Assembly (NCBI GenBank): GCA_021792075.1
Contig: JAJYVK010000136.1
Location: 1-5,474, forward strand
Source: Actinomycetes bacterium
Lineage (GTDB): Bacteria; Actinomycetota; Acidimicrobiia; Acidimicrobiales; Acidimicrobiaceae
DNA length: 5,474 nt
Direction of reading: 5' to 3'
This document shows positions 1-5,266 of this stretch, in pieces (position 1 is the stretch's first letter; each line of letters begins with the position of its first letter). The position numbers were made by a program, and so were the translations under genes. The notes under the pieces are model-generated. The model saw nothing but the letters and a program-made list of their open reading frames with translations. It was not told the DNA's origin and made no database searches.

Positions 1-631
1 CTCTCGCAGCATTTGGAGGTTTGAATGAAAAACCCTTTTGAGCCATACAGCTTGACCATTGACTCTCTGCTGCAATATAAGACGGGTCAGACCACTCGGC
101 TTGCTGGTCTTTAGCGATCTGGGTATTTAATGATCCGTTGAACTCAGGAAACGATTTTTGGGTAACGGCTTGCGCTTGATGTTGGCATGTGCCCAAAGCG
201 GTCACGTAATGGCTCAGCGCATTTGGCGCAAGGGTATGCATGTAGTTACCCTCCTGAATGGCTAGGTTCTTACCGTCAGTGACTGGATTAGAGATTGGGT
301 GATTCAATAGTCCATACCCGTACTGTTTGGCATAGGCAGTTGCCGCTTGCGGATTCGTCGGAGTGGAAGAAACGGAGGTTGACGGAACTGCACCGATATA
401 GACTAGCCCTTTACTCTGCATACAAGTGGATACCCTATTTTGCTCAAGGACAAGATAGTTCTCAAAACTTGTACCACCCGAGCCGCCCATGAAGTCGGCG
501 ATTGGTGAAATAGACGAAACACCACCTGGACTATTGGTTGTCGAGCTGGCCAAACTTATTCCAGTTCCAGCGGCCCCCGAGGCTGTCAATATAAGCACTA
601 ACGAACCGATCAATACCAGTTTTTTTATCAT
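1..631 (-). CDS. Secreted actinobacterial protein with repeated CMxxKG motifs, C-terminus off the window
   Basis: The frame is open from an ATG at 631 to the left edge (210 codons), so the C-terminus is missing. A ribosome binding site GAGAGG (637-642) lies 5 nt upstream. Residues 1-28 form a signal peptide: two lysines at 3-4, then a hydrophobic core LVLIGSLVLILTA. The exported part contains C70-M-Q-S-K-G and C195-M-A-Q-K-G, two copies of the same motif, with a lone Cys in GTCQHQA (C149) between them. A Y-G-Y-G stretch lies at 104-107. I recognise this CM..KG / YGYG / G-C pattern from uncharacterised exported proteins of Actinobacteria, but I know no function. It starts 53 bp after the DUF2690-like gene on the same strand, so co-transcription is likely. 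No catalytic motif is visible. Secretion is well supported; the family assignment is from memory. Confidence 0.8.
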   Translation of the reverse strand, partial: MIKKLVLIGSLVLILTASGAAGTGISLASSTTNSPGGVSSISPIADFMGGSGGTSFENYLVLEQNRVSTCMQSKGLVYIGAVPSTSVSSTPTNPQAATAYAKQYGYGLLNHPISNPVTDGKNLAIQEGNYMHTLAPNALSHYVTALGTCQHQAQAVTQKSFPEFNGSLNTQIAKDQQAEWSDPSYIAAESQWSSCMAQKGFSFKPPNAAR

Positions 632-636
632 ACGGA

Positions 637-642
637 CCTCTC
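637..642 (-). promoter_or_regulatory. Ribosome binding site of the CMxxKG protein
   Basis: GAGAGG on the minus strand, 5 nt before the ATG at 631. It fixes the start of a gene whose stop codon is outside the window. Confidence 0.6.
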
Positions 643-684
643 AAGTTGACTTAGTGAAAATATTTACCGCGGGTCGATCAATAT

Positions 685-1128
685 CTAATAGCAGGCTGTG
701 GCATACCACCCACTCCCGTTGTAACCCATAGAGAAGCCACAAACGTTTATGTCGTTTAGCTGATAGGTATCGGCTGTGTTATTGTAACTGTCGTACGGCA
801 GAGGAACACCGTTTGGTAGGGGAAGGCCCAACGTGTCTTCCCCTGCATTGTTGACTCGTGCGTCAAGAGTATTTCCAGTGAATGGATTGGCGGGGTAAGT
901 GGCTCCCCAAATAGTACTGCAATAGTTGCTAAAATATAGAAAGATGCTACCCTCACCTGGAACATAAACCGAACTCACTGGCTGGAAACTAGTCTGATTG
1001 CAACCGGTAGTGGGATCGGTGCAGCTGCGTTGGCCGCTGCATGCGTATGCGAATGCAGGCGTCGTAGTAACTACAAGGGTTGTGACAACGCCGATTAGTG
1101 CCAAAAAGCTAGCTATAAGCGCCAACAC
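685..1128 (-). CDS. DUF2690-like secreted cysteine-rich protein, 5' end probably frameshifted
   Basis: The open frame begins at a GTG and codes for 147 residues. Residues 1-27 are a hydrophobic export segment ending in TPAFA, an ideal Ala-x-Ala signal peptidase site. The mature part begins YACSG, then C36, D38-P39, G42-C43, then LYFSNYC (C70) followed by W74-x-A. The spacing C-x-G-x2-C-x-D-P-x2-G-C ... L-x-Y/F-S-x2-C-x3-W matches my memory of DUF2690, the domain of Bacillus subtilis YjfA and many actinobacterial exported proteins of unknown function. The six cysteines (30, 36, 43, 70, 130, 146) could form three disulfides outside the cell. The GTG has no usable ribosome binding site and the predicted peptide lacks the usual basic n-region. 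Both are present just upstream in another frame (1109-1192), so the true start may be at 1192 with a one-base offset. The gene precedes the CMxxKG gene by 53 bp. Confidence 0.75.
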   Translation of the reverse strand: MLALIASFLALIGVVTTLVVTTTPAFAYACSGQRSCTDPTTGCNQTSFQPVSSVYVPGEGSIFLYFSNYCSTIWGATYPANPFTGNTLDARVNNAGEDTLGLPLPNGVPLPYDSYNNTADTYQLNDINVCGFSMGYNGSGWYATACY

Positions 1129-1192
1129 CCCTGGATCTAGGCAAACTAATTTTCAAATAACTGCGAGTCCTCTTGGGTTCTATGTAATCCAT
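1109..1192 (-). other. Probable displaced 5' end of the DUF2690-like gene
   Basis: An ATG at 1192 (with another directly before it at 1195) sits 6 nt after GGAGG inside GGGGAGGGG (1197-1205). The frame reads MDYIEPKRTRSYLKISLPRSR and then, past the offset point, ends at TAG (1109-1111). It is strongly basic, as the n-region of a signal peptide should be. Removing one G from the GGGG run at 1128-1131 would join it directly to VLALIASFLALIGVV of the downstream frame, giving a complete long signal peptide. The offset could also lie at the AAAA run at 1150-1153. It may be a real mutation, a sequencing error or, less likely, programmed slippage. Confidence 0.55.
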
Positions 1193-1196
1193 CATT

Positions 1197-1205
1197 CCCC
1201 TCCCC
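1197..1205 (-). promoter_or_regulatory. Strong ribosome binding site pointing to the 1192/1195 ATG pair
   Basis: GGGGAGGGG on the minus strand, 6 nt from the ATG at 1192 and 3 nt from the ATG at 1195. It is the best ribosome binding site in front of the left gene pair and argues that translation starts here rather than at the GTG at 1128. Confidence 0.55.
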
Positions 1206-1312
1206 ATGACGATTTCATGATTTACTCAGAGACCGTCTTCGACTTTGCGCTACAACGTAACCCGGTTATTAATTGCAACACACTCGTGTTTGCACCATCT
1301 TTCCTAGTATTT

Positions 1313-1338
1313 TAGACTACTCTCTGTTGTAGACTACT
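1313..1338. repeat. Pair of TAGACTACT direct repeats
   Basis: TAGACTACT occurs at 1313-1321 and again at 1330-1338, 17 bp start to start. The second copy is preceded by G, making the hyphenated palindrome GTAG-A-CTAC. Lying between divergent reading frames and close to the putative promoter, the repeats may bind a regulator. No known operator is recognised. Confidence 0.35.
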
Positions 1339-1346
1339 ATGTTATG

Positions 1347-1375
1347 ACAATAACTGTCGTATCGTTCGATGTCAA
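1347..1375 (-). promoter_or_regulatory. Putative sigma-70-type promoter for the left gene pair
   Basis: On the minus strand a perfect TTGACA (1370-1375) is followed after 17 bp by TATTGT (1347-1352), which matches TATAAT at 4 of 6 positions. It would give a leader of about 150 nt before the ATG at 1192. The inverted repeat GACA-N5-TGTC (1346-1358) overlaps the -10 box and could be an operator. This is a prediction from consensus only. Confidence 0.4.
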
Positions 1376-1384
1376 GGAGAATCT

Positions 1385-1456
1385 ATGAGAGAACCTCAAA
1401 AACCCTTAAGAATGACATCAATCGAGGAAGGGCTACCAGGAATATCTGTTTTTTAA
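1385..1456 (+). CDS. Possible 23-residue small ORF with a strong ribosome binding site
   Basis: AAGGAG (1374-1379) lies 5 nt before an ATG at 1385. The frame codes MREPQKPLRMTSIEEGLPG and four more residues, then stops at TAA. It has no signal peptide or membrane segment. It may be a small protein, a leader peptide, or the surviving start of a broken gene. An overlapping frame starts at ATG 1369, runs 59 codons to 1548 and is basic, but has no ribosome binding site. The main support is the ribosome binding site, part of which also overlaps the -35 box of the opposite-strand promoter. Low confidence. Confidence 0.25.
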   Translation: MREPQKPLRMTSIEEGLPGISVF

Positions 1457-1736
1457 TACCGCTATTTACCTGGATGAATGAAATCATAAACCATCGATTC
1501 GATGGAAAACGCAGTTCTCTCGGGCCAATTCCGAGAACAGGCCATTGATAGGGAATCTTCAAAGCTGTCGGCTTTTGAGGTGATTCAAAATAAATCGGCC
1601 TACCTGCTGCAATGCACTATTAATTAGCAACCTACCAGTGTCCCAATTCAGAAGTTCGGTTCAGTAACTTTGCAATAGGTTCAAAGATCTCATCCCGGGC
1701 GGGAGCCTTCCAGTTATAGGGGCAAATAGAACTGTT
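1457..1736. other. Gene-poor stretch with weak hairpins
   Basis: I see no convincing gene here. Short inverted repeats lie at 1491-1505 (CCATCG-ATT-CGATGG), 1514-1538 (GTTCTCTCGG with CCGAGAAC, imperfect) and 1561-1575 (AAAGC-TGTCG-GCTTT, followed by a single extra T). None has the long T run of an intrinsic terminator. A 41-codon plus-strand frame (1502-1627, starting MENAVLSGQFREQ) has no ribosome binding site. The stretch may be a decayed gene or a leader or small-RNA region; the sequence does not decide. Confidence 0.4.
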
Positions 1737-2030
1737 GTGTGGGTTGCGCCTTTCGATGCCGAAACGCTCTATGACTCAACAAATGGTGATACGACAGTTC
1801 AAGAGCCTTTTCCGACGGGTCCTTGGTCTAACGCTGCAGAAATCGCTCTCCTTAGCATGCGAACCGCACCGTCGTGGGGGGGCAACGAGTTCTTGTGTCT
1901 CGTTCAAGAAAGACTGTTCACTGCACCTGTTTTCTGCGTAAGACCACTGTTGGAGGGCGCAACTGGGAGACGGTACCCGATTAGAAACTCAAACAGCGAG
2001 ATTACCTGGGATAAGGGTTTGTTACCATAG
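1737..2030 (+). CDS. Hypothetical ORF or gene remnant, 97 residues
   Basis: A GTG-initiated frame of 97 residues with no good ribosome binding site. The frame is open without a start from 1668, where the preceding codon is TAA. The translation begins VWVAPFDAETLYDSTNGD and goes on through PFPTGPW and APSWGG, with two Cys. It has the aromatic and turn-rich look of an exported protein but no signal peptide. I do not recognise a family. The coherent frame without a proper start suggests the 3' remnant of a larger gene whose front has decayed in the gene-poor stretch before it. A chance ORF is also possible. It ends 102 bp before the next gene, on the same strand. Confidence 0.3.
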   Translation: MWVAPFDAETLYDSTNGDTTVQEPFPTGPWSNAAEIALLSMRTAPSWGGNEFLCLVQERLFTAPVFCVRPLLEGATGRRYPIRNSNSEITWDKGLLP

Positions 2031-2116
2031 AGGGACATTGCTGGAAACCATGACTTGCCGGGCCAGCTTTGATGGTCCAATTGGGCAAATCGGGTCAGGC
2101 AGGTAGCGGGTGCTTG

Positions 2117-2123
2117 AAAAGGG
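2117..2123 (+). promoter_or_regulatory. Ribosome binding site of the 309-residue exported protein
   Basis: AAAAGGG, 9 nt before the ATG at 2133. The spacing is slightly long but usable, and it supports this start. Confidence 0.4.
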
Positions 2124-2132
2124 TTTTGGTGC

Positions 2133-3062
2133 ATGAGTTACACGTTGCTCGATATCTCTAACTTGAGCAGAAAAACACCAGCGGTGCTTCTGCCGCTCTT
2201 GGCCCTTCTTCTGGTCGCAGGGAGAGGCTCGACAGCTCCTACGTCTACCCAACAGTATGCTGCCCGGATTCTCAATATTGTGCCTGCGTATCCAGGATCT
2301 TTTACAACAACTAAGAGCAATTCTCATCCGCCGATAATGCTTCCCAAGGAGAGGCTAGTAACGGCATCGTCAAAGTACCTGATGCCGGCCACAGTACCTG
2401 AGATTGAAAACTGGTATTTACACCATTTCAATTCCATAGGTTGGGCAGAAACTGGCTCGGTGAGTTCTGGAAACGCAAAGACCGGCACAGGATCCAGTTA
2501 TGAGATTGAGTTCACTTCACCAAAATATCCGCTGATCTACTACCAGCTGAGCTTAGAGTCGCTGTCGCAGAGCAAGACGCTAGCGCAGGTCGTGGTGGCT
2601 GACGCTCAGACTCCAAGACCTGCCTCAAGCTATCTATCTCCAAACTTTGACCGCGCCAAGGTGACGATATATTCGGTTACAACAACAACGATGGTTCCAA
2701 AGCAGTCGACCATGTACTCTTTTCTCTTGAAGAAAACCAACAAGAAAGTTGTCCGCTCCTATGTCATCACCAATGCCACTGTCGTACACCAGTGGGCGCA
2801 GATGCTGAACGCCATGGAGGTTGCACCCGATATGGGAGCGGTTGACTGTCCGGCAATCGGGCCAAGCACAAAAGTTGCCGAGGTGGCCTTCAGCTCGTCG
2901 GGTGGATCAGGGGAAAAGACGGTTACCGTGCCAGTTGATTGTCAAGGACTACCTGGAATCGGTTCTATGACCCTGTGGGATCCGACAGCGAAGTTCTGGC
3001 GCTCTGTAACGAACTACCCCCAGGTTCCGCTGCCGTTTTCAGGGAATTCCATTTCCGGTTGA
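2133..3062 (+). CDS. Exported actinobacterial protein of unknown function
   Basis: The 309-residue product starts at an ATG preceded by GAAAAGGG about 9 nt upstream. Residues 11-30 are a signal peptide (basic RK at 13-14, core VLLPLLALLLVAG). The next residues are R31-G-S-T-A-P, exactly where lipoproteins of this layout have the lipidated Cys. The first half has LP/YPG-type and GW motifs (Y53-P-G, I102-G-W) and ends in VVVADAQTPRPAS (153-165). The second half has VVHQWAQMLNAM, then C239-P-A-I-G and VPVDCQG (C270), a Cys pair. This order (YPG, GW, DAQ..PRPAS, V..LNA, CP, GC-like) is one I associate with a widespread uncharacterised actinobacterial exported family. No enzymatic motif is visible. 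It stands alone on its strand, with the insertion sequence 308 bp downstream. The gene is well supported; the function is unknown. Confidence 0.85.
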   Translation: MSYTLLDISNLSRKTPAVLLPLLALLLVAGRGSTAPTSTQQYAARILNIVPAYPGSFTTTKSNSHPPIMLPKERLVTASSKYLMPATVPEIENWYLHHFNSIGWAETGSVSSGNAKTGTGSSYEIEFTSPKYPLIYYQLSLESLSQSKTLAQVVVADAQTPRPASSYLSPNFDRAKVTIYSVTTTTMVPKQSTMYSFLLKKTNKKVVRSYVITNATVVHQWAQMLNAMEVAPDMGAVDCPAIGPSTKVAEVAFSSSGGSGEKTVTVPVDCQGLPGIGSMTLWDPTAKFWRSVTNYPQVPLPFSGNSISG

Positions 3063-3362
3063 ACCTCTAGGTTGGTGCATTATGTGGGAAGCGGTAAGAG
3101 ATAATCTTGGCGGCGCAGGAATTGGCTGCAAGCGGTCATTGAGAACTGCACACTTGCGGTCACTCTACGCAGTACTTATTGGGGACTATTGCGTGCAGTG
3201 CTGAGAATCTCTCAAGTCGCGTTTCGACATTAAGATTCTGAGAGACGGATTCGAGTGTGGCACTGATTGGAGTGGTTCCAACGAAGTTGGCTCGTGACTT
3301 AGTGGCAGTGGTCTCAAGATAGCCTCTGACCGGTAGATTACATTTCGCGATATTGCAGCATT
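3063..3362. other. Intergenic stretch left of the insertion sequence
   Basis: No convincing gene. A nested inverted repeat lies at 3204-3239: outer arms AGAATCT / AGATTCT, inner arms GTCG / CGAC around CGTTT. It has no T run, so it is at best a weak terminator for the preceding gene. A 40-codon frame (3082-3204, starting MWEAVRDNLGGAGIGC) lacks a clear ribosome binding site. Confidence 0.4.
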
Positions 3363-3370
3363 TTGATCTA
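3363..3370. repeat. Left target-site duplication of the insertion sequence
   Basis: TTGATCTA directly abuts the left terminal repeat and recurs at 5224-5231. Eight bases is the duplication length known for the IS1595 family. One more T on each side also matches (3362 and 5223), so the right end is ambiguous by one base. Confidence 0.85.
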
Positions 3371-3394
3371 ATGGGGGTCTCCATGTCACTGTCA
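3371..3394 (+). repeat. Left terminal inverted repeat
   Basis: Begins AT, then GGGGGTCTCCATGTCACT, then GTCA. Compared with the right end read inward it differs at position 2 (T against G) and position 21 (G against A). It marks the outer boundary of the element, 110 bp before the passenger coding region. Confidence 0.85.
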
Positions 3395-3494
3395 ATCCAT
3401 AGACCCAGTAACGAGATCCGATTGCCGCAGGTCCGAGGCAGTGGACAGTCATAACCAGTACCCAGGTATCGTAAACCGCCAGGATGAACCTTTT

Positions 3495-3499
3495 GGAGG
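3495..3499 (+). promoter_or_regulatory. Ribosome binding site that decides the passenger start
   Basis: GGAGG lies 5 nt before the ATG at 3505. An in-frame ATG at 3484 would add seven residues, but it has no such site and places this one inside the coding region. The 3505 start also puts the hydrophobic export segment at the very N-terminus. Confidence 0.75.
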
Positions 3500-3504
3500 T
3501 ACTC

Positions 3505-4122
3505 ATGAACCGTTTGACAGGAACTCTTTTAGCATTGGTTGGCGTTGCTGGCCTGGCTGCCGTTGCCACTCGAGTGATCGTGCCGATGTCGCGCAATCAC
3601 GACGTGACTTCCCCAAGCGACCTTCGTCTCGCGGCTGTTCATACATGCTCCAAGGGTGCGCTATCTGTGAAGTTGGGTGCTAGGGGGCACGCTGCCATGA
3701 GCAGTGCAGGTTTTGCGATCGCCATTACAAACAAAGGAACAGCCCCATGCTCTCTGAACGGGTTCGCAACGGTTACCGCGCTGACAAAGACCACCAGTGC
3801 CAAGCCCATCACATTTGTCCACTCCTCGCAGTCACAGTCTTACGCGAACGTTTCTCCCAAGACGGTTGTATTAGCCCCTAAGGGCACGGCTTCATTCGGT
3901 ATTTCTTACACGGATAACAAGGACCAGCAGTACGGCAGCGCGACTGGTTGCCAGATGTACGCGATCAACGTACGGTTACCAGGCGTCAAGCAGAGCTACA
4001 CGGCAAGAATCTCGGTGGCCTCTATTGGCGGCCCAGCAGAAGACTTCGTGAACTCATGCTTCACCAACTTCAAGTTCGGTCTAACGCCCATCGTGGCGGG
4101 CTCGAAACCACCACAGCCGTAG
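3505..4122 (+). CDS. DUF4232-like exported protein, passenger of the insertion sequence
   Basis: The product of 205 residues starts at an ATG with an ideal GGAGG. Residues 4-27 are a hydrophobic export or anchor segment (LTGTLLALVGVAGLAAVA) after an Arg at 3. The exported domain begins at C48 and has G61-H, then an I-T-N-K-G-T-A-P-C82-S-L-N-G-F strand and turn, V-L-A-P-K-G (122-127), C149 and C185. The pattern of an early Cys, then N-x-G-x-x-P-C-x-L-x-G-F/Y, then L-x-P-x-G-x-A is that of DUF4232, a beta-sandwich-like domain of exported actinobacterial proteins with no known activity. Four Cys (48, 82, 149, 185) allow two disulfides. The gene lies wholly within the terminal repeats, convergent to the transposase, so it moves with the element. 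It is not needed for transposition by any known mechanism. A host benefit at the cell surface is possible but unproven. Confidence 0.85.
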   Translation: MNRLTGTLLALVGVAGLAAVATRVIVPMSRNHDVTSPSDLRLAAVHTCSKGALSVKLGARGHAAMSSAGFAIAITNKGTAPCSLNGFATVTALTKTTSAKPITFVHSSQSQSYANVSPKTVVLAPKGTASFGISYTDNKDQQYGSATGCQMYAINVRLPGVKQSYTARISVASIGGPAEDFVNSCFTNFKFGLTPIVAGSKPPQP

Positions 4123-4133
4123 ATCACTCTCAC

Positions 4134-5180
4134 CTACTCCGTCGCAGACATCCTCCACGGGCGCGACGGCTCCGGCACTGCAAGACTTACTGGACCGCGG
4201 TGCTTTCCCGCCGGTGGTTCTGGTGACCGGTTGCCTTTATAGCCCGCTTTGATGAGTTCTTTGTAGGTGACCGGACCTGCGTTGGCGGCCAAACCCATCA
4301 GGCGAAAGAACAGCATTCCCCTCGCTTCCGAACCTCGTCTATTGAATCTGAGCGTGAACTCGTCCAAGTAGGACGGCAAGTATTCGGGGCTCACCGATCC
4401 TTGTAGTGTTCCCAAGATCCATCGTTTGAGTAGTGACGCTACGCGGTGTACTCCTGGTAGCAACTCGTGTGGTTTCGGAATACTGGCGCTTTGGTTGTGC
4501 GCGATGTGCGTGTATCTGCCCCTGGTCGCTGGTGGGTACGACTTCCAGTCATCGGTGACAACAGTCGAGCCTTCTTCCACGGTCTCTTTCAAGAACGCGG
4601 CCAGGCTCTTGGTTGAGTAGTCCGGGATGACTTGAAGACGGACGCGACCGAAGCCTTTGGGGTCTTTGCGTTCGACCGCTATCGCCACTCTTGTTTTGCC
4701 AGCCGCCCCGCGCCCGGGCTTGCCGGATTTCTTGCCACCGATGGCTGTCTCATCTACTTCGACAATGCCGCTCAGCTTCTCACGACCAGCCAGAGCCATC
4801 GCCCGGCGGTACTTGTGGAGCATCGTCCACGCAGTCTGGTAGCTGCTCAACTCCAACCGACGTTTGATGGTTGCCGCGGAGACGCCACCTTTGTTGATGC
4901 TTAGTTCCCAACCGGCCTGGAACCAGAGAGTAAGAGGAACACGAGTGCCCTCGAAGATGGTTCCCGCAGTGCGTGAAATTGTCGAAGTACATACCGGGCA
5001 TCGCCGGACGCGCCCGGTCACCTTGCGCGTGGGAACCTTTGTCCCGCAGCCTGAACGGGAACAGACGAGCTCATCGCCCCAACGCAACCAGTCCAGGTAG
5101 TCGAGGCAGTCCCCGTCGGTCTGGAACCACGCGCGAAACTCACGCTCGGAACGGGGGTAGTGTCTTCCAGCTATTGCCAT
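4134..5180 (-). CDS. IS1595-family transposase
   Basis: The 348-residue protein should cut and join the element's ends. The N-terminal region (8-34: YPRSEREFRAWF ... CLDYLDWLRW) and a zinc ribbon with C40-x4-C45 and C61-x2-C64 are typical of the family; the first pair is C-x4-C where C-x2-C is usual. TAGTIF (71-76) and the W86, W91 and SSYQTAWTMLHKYRRAM (112-128) segment match the helical DNA-binding part. The ISXO2-like DDE domain follows: D143 in VEVDET, D210 in VVTDDWKSY, E274 in YLDEFTLRFNRR, with HELLPGVHRVASLLKRW before the last. All three acidic residues are present and the length is normal, so the enzyme looks active. The ATG at 5180 has no strong ribosome binding site, which could keep expression low. 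Transcription must start within the right 43 bp or outside the element. Confidence 0.95.
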   Translation of the reverse strand: MAIAGRHYPRSEREFRAWFQTDGDCLDYLDWLRWGDELVCSRSGCGTKVPTRKVTGRVRRCPVCTSTISRTAGTIFEGTRVPLTLWFQAGWELSINKGGVSAATIKRRLELSSYQTAWTMLHKYRRAMALAGREKLSGIVEVDETAIGGKKSGKPGRGAAGKTRVAIAVERKDPKGFGRVRLQVIPDYSTKSLAAFLKETVEEGSTVVTDDWKSYPPATRGRYTHIAHNQSASIPKPHELLPGVHRVASLLKRWILGTLQGSVSPEYLPSYLDEFTLRFNRRGSEARGMLFFRLMGLAANAGPVTYKELIKAGYKGNRSPEPPAGKHRGPVSLAVPEPSRPWRMSATE

Positions 5181-5199
5181 CGGAAAGTAGGTTATCTAC

Positions 5200-5223
5200 T
5201 GATAGTGACATGGAGACCCCCCT
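5200..5223 (-). repeat. Right terminal inverted repeat
   Basis: Read inward on the minus strand it begins AG, then GGGGGTCTCCATGTCACT, then ATCA. The transposase start codon is only 19 bp further in. The end base could be 5222 or 5223, since the T at 5223 also fits the duplicated target. Confidence 0.85.
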
Positions 5224-5231
5224 TTGATCTA
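5224..5231. repeat. Right target-site duplication of the insertion sequence
   Basis: TTGATCTA, identical to 3363-3370. Joining the flanks through one copy restores an uninterrupted intergenic sequence between the right-edge gene and the left flank. Confidence 0.85.
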
Positions 5232-5246
5232 TTTGAGAAGAGCCAC

Positions 5247-5266
5247 CTAAAGGACTCCTCCTTTAG
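5247..5266 (-). terminator. Hairpin overlapping the end of the right-edge gene
   Basis: CTAAAGGA (5247-5254) and TCCTTTAG (5259-5266) form a perfect 8-bp stem with a 4-nt loop. The stop codon of the right-edge gene is inside the stem. No run of T follows on the minus strand, so it is not a classic intrinsic terminator. It may be a weak terminator or a 3'-end RNA structure. Confidence 0.4.

Larger units (their letters stand above)
3371..5223. mobile_element. Complete IS1595-family insertion sequence with a passenger gene
   Basis: The element of about 1853 bp is bounded by terminal inverted repeats (3371-3394 and 5200-5223) that match at 22 of 24 positions, and by a perfect 8-bp duplication TTGATCTA on both sides. 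Inside are a full-length IS1595-type transposase on the minus strand (4134-5180) and, on the plus strand, a DUF4232-like exported protein (3505-4122). The genes converge with 11 bp between their stops, leaving 134 bp at the left end and 43 bp at the right. Passenger genes are known in some IS1595-family members; one for a secreted protein of this kind is not one I know of. Intact ends, an intact transposase and a perfect duplication suggest a recent, possibly still active insertion. No known gene frame is clearly interrupted. Confidence 0.9.

Noticed and set aside
489..731. Plus-strand open frames in the first 1.3 kb
   Set aside because: They are antisense to the two secreted-protein genes, whose signal peptides and cysteine motifs clearly mark the minus strand as coding.
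3062..3073. Palindrome AACCT-CT-AGGTT just after a stop codon, considered as a terminator
   Set aside because: A 2-nt loop cannot form a normal hairpin, and no T run follows.
3082..3204. 40-codon plus-strand ORF after the 309-residue protein
   Set aside because: No clear ribosome binding site, and short enough to be chance.
3160..3384. Minus-strand open frame of 74 codons starting in the left terminal repeat, considered as a gene interrupted by the insertion
   Set aside because: Rejoining the flanks through one target copy extends the frame only to a TAA inside the right-edge gene's coding region, with no start codon or ribosome binding site. An interrupted gene is not supported.
3484..3504. 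Upstream ATG of the DUF4232-like gene
   Set aside because: No ribosome binding site of its own, and it places the strong GGAGG inside the coding region. The ATG at 3505 is better.
3186..3596. Minus-strand open frame of 136 codons across the left end of the insertion sequence
   Set aside because: It crosses the element boundary and is antisense to the start of the DUF4232-like gene. It has no ribosome binding site and no recognisable domain.
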